NCBI GenBank assembly: GCA_003550325.1
Contig: QKWP01000114.1
Location: forward strand, 218,681-282,680
Length of the DNA stretch: 64,000 bases
Direction of reading: 5' to 3'
From: Gigaspora rosea
Taxonomy: Eukaryota > Glomeromycota > Glomeromycetes > Diversisporales > Gigasporaceae
Both the position numbers and the translations under genes were made by a program. The notes under the pieces are model-generated. The model was given only the letters and a program-made list of their open reading frames with translations, was not told where the DNA came from and did not search any database. Shown here one piece after another: positions 49,919 through 59,659 of the stretch; the stretch's first letter is position 1; every line of letters starts with the position of its first letter.

Positions 49919-50103
49919 GCTGTTATTCTGAGATTTTTATCTGCGTTTAAATAAGTTTTTAGTTCATAGGGGAGATTGTGATTTCGAATATTCATGTGAT
50001 TGACTTGGGTAAATATAAAATTAGTTAATCTTGTAAATTGTGGTTGTCTAGGACACTTATAGAAATTGTCATTCTTAGTGTGGGTGCTCCATCCATCGCA
50101 CAC
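49915..50103 (-). CDS. Small unknown protein, 62 aa
   Basis: MCDGWSTH start; ends in the ATGA that begins the next gene. Mixed composition, no domain. First frame after an AT-rich spacer. Confidence 0.45.
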   Translation of the reverse strand: MCDGWSTHTKNDNFYKCPRQPQFTRLTNFIFTQVNHMNIRNHNLPYELKTYLNADKNLRITA

Positions 50104-50312
50104 AACAGTCGTGTCCTTCCTAGATATGACACACCCTGTGTACTTTTTTAATAAATAGACATATTTTGATTTACAATATTATAATATAAAATATAAAATA
50201 TAAAATAAATGAATAAGTAAATAAGATTTAAGTTTATCCGTGATAGTCAATTTTCAATGATCACATCTTGCTCATCCCCTGTTTCATCATCTCCATCAGA
50301 TGATCTTTCTTC
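50104..50312 (-). promoter_or_regulatory. AT-rich spacer, possible internal promoter
   Basis: The only sizeable non-coding gap in the distal gene block: about 200 bases with repeated atataaaatataaaat words (TATA-like). It could separate two transcription units of the element. Inference from position and composition only. Confidence 0.35.
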
Positions 50313-51356
50313 TCATATTAATTCTCTTCTAGTAGTATGGTTCTGTCGTGAGAATGTGTCTATTCCTGCTACATTTCTTAATGCTTCTAGCATTTGAGGT
50401 TTGTCAAAAGGTACACTTAAAAATGCGTAGTCAAGTTGTCTGTCAGCAGTTCTCTTCTTTCGCATAGCGAGATTATAATTTGCTACTTTATCTTCCATAG
50501 AATCATCTTCCAATTGTTTGATTTTTCTTTTTAATTCGCGATTTTCTTCTTTTAAATCAGCAATTCCTAATTGGAGGTCTACTATGCGGTTATCCATCAT
50601 TTGGATTCTTCTTGTTAATGATTGTATATTAATTAAATTGGTTCCAGCAATAGGTAAGCTTAGTCTTATGAAAATTTGTTCTAGTTCGTTAAACCTATCC
50701 TCAAGACTTCTTGGAGGTTCATTAGTTATTTCTTCTATTTCTTCTTGAGGTGGTAGTAATGGTTCAAATGGTTGTAGTCTTTCAGAGTCCAAGATTACTT
50801 CTATGGATTCTTCTTCAGTTATTTCAGAAAGTTTACTCAATGGTCGTTGCTGAACAGGTGTCATATTGCGAGGTGGTGTTTCTGCTAATTCTATGTTGAT
50901 AGAAGGGGTAATAGCTTTGCTAGGTCCTATTTCTTCCACAGCTGTTAATGCTTCGCTATCAATAGTAGCTTTCTTCCCTTTTCTAAATCGTGACGCTTCT
51001 TTTATTCTTCTTTCTTTACATTCTTCACAAGGAATTGTTATATCTACATTTGGTAGCTGGACTTCTTTTTGTCTGTTCTTTCTATCAGTTTCTATTATTT
51101 TTCCTTGTAAAATAACACAATTGTTGCATCTTATTGGCATTATACCATATCCCTCATAGAATCGATATAGTTTATATATATTTTCTTTTTCCCATTCTTC
51201 GATTCTTCTTTCTGCTTTATAATCTTGATATAGTTCGCGGGTTTGCTTTTGTTCTAGGAAACATTCGAAGCATAATCCTGCTAAAAGGGTATCAGGCCCT
51301 TTTGGCATGAGGCAAGTTTCGCAAAGTATGACATTTCCATTTTGTCTTCTTGCCAT
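50313..51356 (-). CDS. Zinc-ribbon/coiled-coil protein, 347 aa
   Basis: Intact frame. The N-terminal third has Cys pairs CETC, CFEC, CNNC, CEEC, consistent with two zinc ribbons. The middle (150-215) is Pro/Glu-rich and probably disordered. Residues about 225-300 form a coiled coil with leucine spacing (LGIADLKEENRELKRKIKQL). The C-terminus has FLSVPFDKPQ. No family recognised. It could be a DNA-binding regulator or scaffold; no catalytic motif seen. Confidence 0.7.
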   Translation of the reverse strand: MARRQNGNVILCETCLMPKGPDTLLAGLCFECFLEQKQTRELYQDYKAERRIEEWEKENIYKLYRFYEGYGIMPIRCNNCVILQGKIIETDRKNRQKEVQLPNVDITIPCEECKERRIKEASRFRKGKKATIDSEALTAVEEIGPSKAITPSINIELAETPPRNMTPVQQRPLSKLSEITEEESIEVILDSERLQPFEPLLPPQEEIEEITNEPPRSLEDRFNELEQIFIRLSLPIAGTNLINIQSLTRRIQMMDNRIVDLQLGIADLKEENRELKRKIKQLEDDSMEDKVANYNLAMRKKRTADRQLDYAFLSVPFDKPQMLEALRNVAGIDTFSRQNHTTRRELI

Positions 51357-51416
51357 ATGGTCATTGGCTTCTTGTAGGGTGTTTATTCCGACATCATATG
51401 TTGTTTCTATATTTTC

Positions 51417-52610
51417 TTAGTTATCAAAATGTGCGTTTCTTGGTTGGTGGTTATACACATCTGTTGTCATTTCTCTTGTGGCTATCCTTAGCCTTCTTAG
51501 AATCAATACTTCATTCCACCTGGTTACTGGTATATCCTTAAGGTGCTGGACAATTCTTATGATCATTGATTCATTTATGCATATGTCTTTATGGTGCATG
51601 TTTCTAGTAGTAGTTTGGACATACTGGTACATTCTGGTATCCATAGGTTGGAATCCATAAAGATAATGGGTATTATACCCTATCTTCTCTTCATATGTAC
51701 AAAAGTAATGTTGGAAAGAATCGCATTTAAAATGCTTCTTCCAGCTTTGCTTCTTGCAAAGGTAGCATTCTACTAGTTGATTTTTTCTAATTTCTTTGGC
51801 ATATTAAGCACTTCTTTCATCTGTAATGGGTAATTTTTCAGTATAATTCCTATAACAGATTTCACATACAAGAGTTTTGTCGAAATATCTTTTATTATAG
51901 CTTCTTGGTTCTACTCTTTGTTCAATGTCCTGGTAGTAACCATTTAATAAATAAAGTCTTGCTTTTCCCACTAAGGTTCTATAGCATTCACTGCAATAAT
52001 AAACATCATTTTTATTAGTATATCCACATGCACATTGACTTTTGTCAAATGTTGTTAATGCTTCCGTGAAGTCACATGTTCTTTTGTTGTGATCGGTGTT
52101 ACAAAGATTACATGTCGATCCTGCAGAGGTTCGTGAGGGTCCTGCTGTAGGAATTTCTTCTTCTCGGGGGTTAGGAGTACTTCTCCTTAGGATAGTTTTT
52201 GGCCTAGTATCTGCATAATATTGAGGGCACTCAGTTTTCCTATGCCCGAATTCTTTACAGATCCAACATTGGTTCTGAGGGCATTTCCTGTTAAGGTGTC
52301 CTTTCTTGTTACAGACTCCACAAGTAATTTCTTTAATAGGCTTCTTTTTTGTGCAGTTATATCTTCAGAGGTCAGTCCTTGATCCGCATTTGTCACATGC
52401 TCCAAAATAAATGACTGGAGTTCTATAATTAATGGGATTTGCCCTAGTGATGCGGGGTACTGGTTGTCTCCTAATTACTGGTCTGCACTCATTGATCTCA
52501 GGATCTCTAACATGACTATCGCAGTCTTGACAATAGTTGGGTCCTTGTTGAGTCCATCCATTGGATTCATTAATATTGGGTTGGTTGTTGTTTCCGTTGT
52601 TGTTAGACAT
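51417..52610 (-). pseudogene. Multi zinc-knuckle protein, ~397 aa, two in-frame stops
   Basis: One continuous frame of 398 codons interrupted only by TGA at 52365 and TAA at 51804. Asn/Gln-rich start, CQDC and CDKC pairs, then knuckles CGVCNKKGHLNRKC and CWICKEFGHRKTEC (both CX2CX4HX4C), a shorter CNLCNTDHNKRTC, and further pairs CACG, CSEC, CEIC, CYLC. The C-terminal 75 residues are helical and basic. This is a second nucleocapsid-like protein distinct from Gag, resembling the zinc-knuckle class of RNA chaperones. Function inferred. Confidence 0.7.
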
Positions 52611-52651
52611 TTTCTTTAAGATTTCTTTAATAGTAAGTAAGGTTTGGTAGA

Positions 52652-52801
52652 TTATTTCTTTTCTTCTTTGTCTTCTTGTTTTGAGGGTTCTTTAAGTTTA
52701 TCCAATATGTTCTGGATATCCCTTGAAGTTAGAATCAAGTGTCTTAAATAGAAGTTTCTTATCTTAGATCTGCATTTTTGCTTACAAATCTTCAGTAACA
52801 T
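52652..52801 (-). CDS. Small basic protein, 49 aa, overlapping the transposase gene
   Basis: ATG at 52801 lies 20 bases inside the transposase 3' end in another frame; TAA at 52652. Sequence begins MLLKICKQKC and ends in a Lys/Glu-rich helix. No family. Too short to be sure it is made. Confidence 0.4.
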   Translation of the reverse strand: MLLKICKQKCRSKIRNFYLRHLILTSRDIQNILDKLKEPSKQEDKEEKK

Positions 52802-53714
52802 TTTCTTCTATTGTTTCTTCATCAAGAAGTGTGTTGCTATCACGCATACACTCGATCAGCGCTTCCCACAGATCTGTTCCAGATTCTTTTATTTGTTTTC
52901 TCCATATGAATTCAGATAAGTGAAATGGTAGATCTTCCTTCTTTCTATTTCTTACTGGGATCGCATCTTTTAACACATGCCATGTGGCTTCAATGCCATT
53001 GGTGTGATAGACTTTGATATCATTTGTTATTTCATCATATTCCCACGCACTGAACCTGTGTCCGTGATTGACAGCGTGGTGTTGCATTCCTAATCTTTCA
53101 TAGATATTGGTATATCCCTTCCACATGTCCGAATATATTATAGATCCGGGATAGATATACTTCCAGATATAGTAAAGTAAAGTCTTCTGCGATCGATCGT
53201 TTATGATTGTTGCAAATATCTTCTTTTGTGGAGTTCTTTCTTTTCCTCCGAATACCCATACGGTTTCATTTTCTTTTGTTTTTCAAAATAGGGATTCGTC
53301 TATTTCAACTATGATATCGGAACCTCTTATTTTGGTATCCATTTCTTTGATTTCTTGTGTAATCATCTTTCTGTATACGCGTGTCCATCACGTGACAGTT
53401 GTTTCAGCAAGTCCTGTGAACTTGACTATCGATCCATGACTCATCTTGATAAGCCATAAGTAACCTAGTTCAAGGAGTTTGTTACATGGTAATCTGCTTT
53501 TCATAAGCATGGTTCCATTGTAGATTGATATTTTCTTTCAGCAATTCCTATTTGGGCATTCAAATAGTTCATTCTTAATCTTCATATCTCTTCCGCATCT
53601 GATACATACTAATTCATGTGGTATGATCAGTTTTTCTTTAAGATAGGTTAAACATTCTTCCTTTTCTTCAAAGATTTTCTTTAATCGATAATGTGGTAGT
53701 ACTTGTATTTTCAT
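52782..53714 (-). pseudogene. ISXO2/IS1595-type DDE transposase, 310 codons with three TGA
   Basis: ATG at 53714, 22 bases after the RNase H stop. N-terminal zinc ribbon CIRCGR...CPNRNC (residues 37-58), then the DDE core: EIDES (Asp139), YSDMWKGY (Asp196), HTNGIEATWHVLK (Asn239/Glu242), and the HAVNH and EFIWR blocks typical of ISXO2-like/IS1595 and eukaryotic Merlin enzymes. No indel in 933 bases, but TGA at 53538, 53388 and 53283 (codons 59, 109, 144); Trp fits the second. It occupies the place of integrase in LTR retroelements. Role: joins element DNA to the chromosome (inference). Confidence 0.85.
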
Positions 53715-53869
53715 TTTATTTGAGCTTAGTTAGTGATTATTGGTACTTGGGCCATGCGAGCTTCTGGCGGTTTAATAGCTGAATTTCCAGTCTTAACCTT
53801 TCAGGTACTTCTTTTCCTTTATCTTTAATTCCTATTTTTAGCGTTACGATTTGTTCTCCATTTTCATTG

Positions 53870-54369
53870 GTACTCATTTGTCTACTGAGCCAATCTGCTA
53901 TATGATTATTCTTTCCTGGAATTCTTTCTACAGTCCAGTGAAAGTCTTGGAGTTTGATTATCCATTTTTGCATGGTATCATTTTGTATCATTTTTCCAGT
54001 TGCGTCAGATATTCCCGTGATATCAGTTCGTACTATTATGGGTTTATTTCCAATATAGTGTTGCCAATTAGTAAGATAATAGTATATCGCATACAGTTCT
54101 TTCTGAGTTGAGCCCCATAGTCTTTGAGTAGGTGTAAGCGATTTTGATCCAAATTCGATGATCTCTTCTTCAGATTTAGTAGGCTCATATTTAGCTCCTT
54201 TAGCTCGTGCTTCTCTTGTTTTATAATGAGCTAAATTGGGGTTAACTTGCTTTAAAACTGCGCCAATTCCGTTATTTGATGCGTCAGTTTCTAGAATCAG
54301 TTGATAGCCTTTCTTTGGATAGGTTAAAGCTATAGCATTTGTTACTTTTTTAATCAGTAAGTCAAACAC
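53870..54369 (-). other. RNase H domain
   Basis: Degrades the RNA strand of RNA-DNA hybrids. Catalytic set present: ETDASNNG (Asp), QKELYAI (Glu), VRTDITG (Asp), GKNNHIADWLSR (Asp of the last helix). Intact frame to the stop at 53737. Confidence 0.92.
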
Positions 54370-54419
54370 GTCTTGACACTCTTTGGTCCATTCAAATTGA
54401 ACATTTTCTTTAACAAGTT

Positions 54420-55240
54420 ATATATTGGTTGAGCTATTTGTGCAAAGTTCTGAATATATCGCCTAAAATAGTTCATAAATCCAGTAAATCTCCTTACTCC
54501 ATTTACATTTGTAGGTGGCTTTAATTTCTCAGCTTCTTTAATTTTGACTTGGTTAGGGTGGATTTTTCCGAATTCTACTAGATGGTTCAAGATTAATGTT
54601 TTTGTTACCATGAATTCGCATTTGTCTGGTTTCAGTCTCATGCCCCCTTTTTCTATGTGATCAAATACCATTTTGATATAGCGTATATATTCATCAACAT
54701 TATCACTGGCAATTGTTAAATCATCCATATATACATATACGAACGAAAAATCTCTAAATAATTCATACATATATCTCATCATATATGCAGGTGCTGTTTT
54801 TAATCCCATAGGTAGAATATTCCATTCAAATTTTCCTTTGCCGGGAAAAAAACGCCCGTTTTAGGCTTATCTTCTTCTCTTAGTGTAAATTAATGATAAG
54901 CCGCAGTAAAATCTAATGTAGAGAATATCTTATGCTGGGCTAATTGTTGTAACATTCTAATTATATTAGGAATTTCATATGGATCATCTTCTAAGTATTT
55001 ATTTAATTTAGTGTAATCAACTGCTACACGATATGATCCATCTTTCTTTTGTATAATCACTAATGGTGAAACCCATACTGCTTTAGATGGTCTTATAAAC
55101 TCTTGTCTTCTTAGGTCGTCAAAGAGTTTATTAGCTTGTTCAATTTTATCTTCAGAGTATTGTCTAGGCATGCTGGCTTTATCTCTGAAGGGTATATCCT
55201 TTTCGTCACAGTTAAGCATGAGCGTAATTGGTTCAAACAT
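54420..55240 (-). other. Reverse transcriptase domain (Metaviridae-like)
   Basis: Copies RNA into DNA. Visible: SPLVIIQKKDGSYRVAVDYTKLN (motif 1-2 region, quoted in part: KKDGSYRVAVDY), LDFTAAYH (motif A, followed by TAA at 54890 where Gln is universal), LPMGLKTAPAYM (motif B), VYVYMDDL (motif C, catalytic YMDD), then KGGMRLKPDKC and the FTGFMNYFRRYI connection. One-base slip near 54850. Confidence 0.92.
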
Positions 55241-57589
55241 CTTTTGATTATATGTTGTAGGTTTTTTATGTTTTCTTCGGAATATATTGATATATTTCTG
55301 AAATATAAGTAATAGTAGGTTCCTATATTATTCTGTAGTATTTTTTAAGAGTATTTCGAGTCTTTCTTTTTCAGTCTTTTCCTTTTCATTGACTTTCATT
55401 TCTCCTCAAAATTCTTTATCTTTCTTGGATGTATAGATATCAAATATTTCTTTAACTTTTTCTATATTGCCAATATGGTATCCTTTTGGTATTACTATTG
55501 TTTTATCTGAATAATTGATCATTCAGATCTTTGAATTATTGATTATTCTGTTTTGTACCACTATTCCATTTTGAGCGATGTGAAGAGGTGTTTGTATAAG
55601 GTAATTGCCTTTTTAAGTTACTTTTACTGGTGTCCATGTATAAGGTTTTAGATTACATTGTTGGTCTGTGCATATTGGTTTTCCTGTACCAATATTGGGT
55701 ATTATGTGTTTTCTTATTTTATTAGGAATATGTGAAAGTTCTTTATGAATAGTGCATTTTCTTCCCTTTTGCGCTATTCTAGGTTGGTATTTTGAATGTA
55801 TTTCTATATTAAATATTTCAATGTTATCTACCTCTTTCCCTTTATTTGTTGTGTTTTTGTCATCACCATTATTTCCAAATAAATGTGCTTTTGTTCCTGG
55901 TGACAATGGTTGTAATTTCTTTTGGTGTGGTAAATCTCCATATTGCATATATTGTTTAGGTAATTGTGCATTGGGTAATTGGAGTTTTCTAGCATTATAG
56001 GAATCTTGTCTTTCCTATAAAATTCCTCAGGTACTTCACTACTTGTAGGTGTATTTATTGCTTGATTTTTAATTACATTTTCTCGTAATGCAGGTGATGA
56101 TGCTCTTTTTCTTCCAAATAGCGTTTGTACTGGTGATTTTATCGCATTTGGTACATATGATCCCCATCCTTTGGATTGAGTTACTTCTTGTTGTATTATG
56201 ACAGGTTCATCAGGTTGTGCATCAGTTATCTCTTCATCTTGTTGGATTTCAGGTAACCCTTCATTACTCATACTTGAGTAATCTATTGGTTTAGATATAT
56301 CAGGTATTTCTCGAATTAGACTTGGTCAAGATTCATAGTCATATCGATTTACCGTTGGTATTGGTATATCTCCAGTTTTCATTTCTTGATAATCATCCCA
56401 ATGATCATTATACGTGGTATCTATATAATCTGGGCTATATTGGTATGTAACTGGTGATTGGTATAGACTTGGTAAGTTTAATGCCGATATATTACTATCA
56501 TTTCATCCAGTTCTTGTTTTTATTTGGGAAGTACTAGCCTGCTCTGCTTGTGCCTCTTTTAAAAACTTTTCATTTAATTTAGTATTTTGTTCATTATACT
56601 GATTTTGAAAATAATTGTCTTCATGTTCACTTTCATTATCACTTTCTTTTGATAATATCGGTTGAAACTTAGTTGTAACATGTTTCACAATGTCTTTATA
56701 TAGCGTTTCTATTTCTAATTCAGATATTCCTGTTTTTGGATCAGTTATTATTTCTTTTTTTATTGATTCAGGGCTTTCTTCTTGTGCCCATTCCATTAGG
56801 AAGGTCATATATTTTTGATTAGCTTTGGTTCTAATTTTTTCATCTTTATCTGCTTCAGATATTGCTAATAATTGTTGTGTAATTATTATCTTTTCAGGTT
56901 GTGTTTTCTTTTTAAATTCTTCTGTTGATGTATCGAGTGTTTCTTTAGCTTTCCCTCAATATTTTCTTTCTTGTTCTTCTATTTCAGTTTTGTAATAAGT
57001 TTTACTTTCTTCGTTTTGGTCATTCCAATAGTTTATAAACTTGTAAACTCGTTGCTTATCTGTTATACTTGGATCATTATATATTTCTTGTAGTACTGTT
57101 TTAATTTCTTTGATAGTGTCCACAAATCTTTTAGCTTCTCCAGCTGTCATGTTATTTACATTATTGAATCTCATTTCGATATCTGTAAGATCTCTTGCCA
57201 GATCTTGGATATCTCGCAGAAATTCTTCTGACTGATTATTTTCAATTTCTGCTTTTATTTCTTCTGTATTCCTTTTGATGCTGTTCATCATGCCTCCTAA
57301 AGTAGGTGTTCTAGGTGTTTTGGGTGTTCTCGGAGGTGTTTTATTTACTTTATCTGCTATTTTATTAGATAGCTGATTAATTCGGTATTGCATTTGTCCA
57401 AGTTTTTTAGTTTGCATCTGTTTAGCTTCTTTATCACGTTTTTTGTCATGATATTTTTCTTGGTTTTCTAACGTAAGTCTTTCCATTGTTTCTGTTAAGT
57501 AGGTTACTGATTCTGTAAATCCTACTAGTTCAATTATTGGTATTTCTTCACTTATAGTGATATCTTGCGGTGTAAGCATATATTTCATT

Positions 57590-58680
57590 CCTTTCGTTGG
57601 ATCCCATTTATCTAGGTCTTTTAACCTTTGTTGTAGTGTTTTGTCTAATTCTCTGTCTGATGTTATCATATCGCTAGCGTAATATCTTAATATTTTTATT
57701 TCATTGACTTGTTCTTTTAAGTCAAATTCTGTTTTCCGCGGTGTTTCAACTACTGCTTTACTAGCATACTTTACTATTGTTTCAAATATCTTTTGTGGTA
57801 ATTGTCCATACATTATATGTGCGTGCACATCTTGCCCACTTCCGAATATTGTTGGTTTAATCGTGCGGCCGTCTCGTAATGTGCGTTGCTTTGTCACATT
57901 ATTTAAGTGGAACAACTTAATTTCATTACCATATTTATGAAGTACTTCTTCATATTCTTCTAGAGTTTTTCCAACTCCTGCTACAAAATAGTGTTAAGTA
58001 TCGAAACATATTTTCAATCTATCCATCGGATTATTATTGTTTTGATAATCTTTCTTGTATCGGAATTCGTTCCGTATACTACTCCGTATTTCATCCAATT
58101 CTTGGATAGTTGTACCATAACATTTACTAGATGCTGAGTTTTCTAATAGTATTACTATGTCAGTGTTCTTTGTTCTTTTAAGTATTTCCTCGCGGTTTTG
58201 TTTAACTTCATCTTTGTTTCTATCTTTGGATGTTCCAATGTGTAACACATAATATTTGGATCCTATGTTATATGCTCTTTGTATTTCTTCTGAAATACGT
58301 TCTGTTTTCCAATTTATTTTACCATTTGACTGCATGAGTTATCACTTATAGATAATCCCATTGATGCGTGTATAACTATTTCTAGTTGTGCTAACTTGTT
58401 ACCTTCAATAATTCTAATATCATTTTGCATATCAGCATTTCCTGTATGTAATGCAATCCATTTGGTCATCATATCATTTTCCTTCTGATATGGTTCTTTA
58501 TATTGTAAGAACGTTTGGATCAGGTTGCTGCCTGTTTGGATAACTGCTTCAACAATTTCATGCCAGGTTCCGTTACATGTGAGGCCTATTTGTTTCTTTC
58601 GCTGTTTGTTTTTCATGCATTGTTCATAGAATATATATAATGCCTCATTGTTAATGTAAGTCTGACTGAAATGTTTATAT
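57590..58680 (-). other. Endonuclease IV (AP endonuclease 2 family) domain
   Basis: Nicks DNA 5' of abasic sites using three zinc ions. Blocks: GSNLIQTF; VIHASMGL; KYYVLHIGTS; IVILLENSASS; KICFDT, then H after an in-frame TAA at 57994; KLFHLNNV; GSGQDVHAH; KAVVETPRK. All nine metal ligands known from E. coli Nfo have a counterpart (His, His, Glu, Asp, His, His, Asp, His, Glu). The family usually has DTCH; here the codon between T and H is TAA, most simply from CAA. A frameshift near 58325 splits the domain. Confidence 0.88.
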
Positions 58681-59168
58681 AGTTCTTGTTTTGGTTCAGT
58701 AAATTTATTATTGTAATTCATTTCTTTACAATGGTCCATGCACGATTCTTTTGAGAAAATTCTTTATTAAAGTATTTGGCTAGTGTGGGGTCAAAGGATA
58801 AATATTTGTGATGTTCTGTCATTTATACAAAATAGTGTCCTTTTCCTCTTGATATTGTGGTCGCTTAGTTGTTTTCATAACGTTGGGCGCCTTTTCCTCT
58901 TGTTTGCTCTGATAACCATATTGAGGCTCAGAGACAGATCGGTGAGAAATGGACTCATTCAGTCCGTGGATTCCTTCATAACCAGAAAGGTTATAACGCC
59001 CTCCAGTCCTATAGAATGAGTTGCCGTAACCGTTTGCTCAACTATTTAAGGTTCTCTGGTTTAACACAGGTTTTTTATTGATTTTAATGATTTGGTTTTT
59101 AAAGTCTTTGGTGATACCGAGTTCTGATTGTGTTTTATTGCTAAGGAGAATATATTTAGATTGGGTTT

Positions 59169-59657
59169 TTAGTAGTCCATTTTTACATTTGGTGTAAAAT
59201 ATTCATTGATTTTGAGGTTTACTAGCATTGTGCCTAGTATTTGTACATTGCTTCCAACTGCCTCTGCGGTTGCTGGTTTTTCTATTATATTATGCATTCC
59301 TAGTACTTTTGCATGGTTTATGCCCATAATTGTATTAGTGCTTACTTCATCTAGTTTGAATTCCATAGGTATATTATTTACTAATGCTACAAAGTAAAAG
59401 CCTTTTGCTCCTTTAGGTTTTCTTTTATTGATACGTGTGTGAGGTGGAAAATATAATTTTGAATATTCATTGGCAGAGTATAGATAGTTTTGAAGAGTAG
59501 GTCCTTTATTTAATGATTTGTTATATTGATATGATTCCTTACATTTGTCGATATTACATATATATTTGTGCTTAGAATATTTATGATGATTATACTCTGT
59601 GCTACAACCAGTGTAGTTATAAGAGAGTGAATCCTGAGTAGCACGCAGGCTCTCTTC
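59169..59657 (-). pseudogene. Retropepsin-like domain with altered active site
   Basis: Frame from about 59657 with a Cys/His cluster (CSTEYNHHKY, CNIDKC), then FKLDEVSTNTIMG at about 59355, a hydrophobic ILGTMLVNLKI strand, and TAA at 59169. The layout (strand, LDxxxxxxIxG, later A-G turn, hydrophobic strand) fits clan AA proteases, but the catalytic DTG/DSG reads DEV. It may be a divergent or inactive protease. It probably continued from the Gag frame through the slip at the T-run near 59660. Confidence 0.5.
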
Positions 59658-59659
59658 TA

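Larger units (their letters stand above)
53737..58822 (-). pseudogene. Pol polyprotein: endonuclease IV, coiled-coil/linker, RT, RNase H
   Basis: About 1,690 codons in one direction, broken by TAA at 57994, 55613, 55328 and 54890, by TGA at 56956, 56503, 56326, 55523 and 55406, and by one-base shifts near 58740, 58325, 56015, 54850 and 54415. Order: endonuclease IV (about 58650-57600), a Lys/Glu-rich helical region with a PRTPKTPRTPT segment, a beta linker of the kind found between protease and RT, RT (55200-54420), RNase H (54340-53870). In ordinary Metaviridae nothing like endonuclease IV lies here. The shifts could be decay, sequencing error, or, for one of them, programmed frameshifting. 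Confidence 0.8.
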
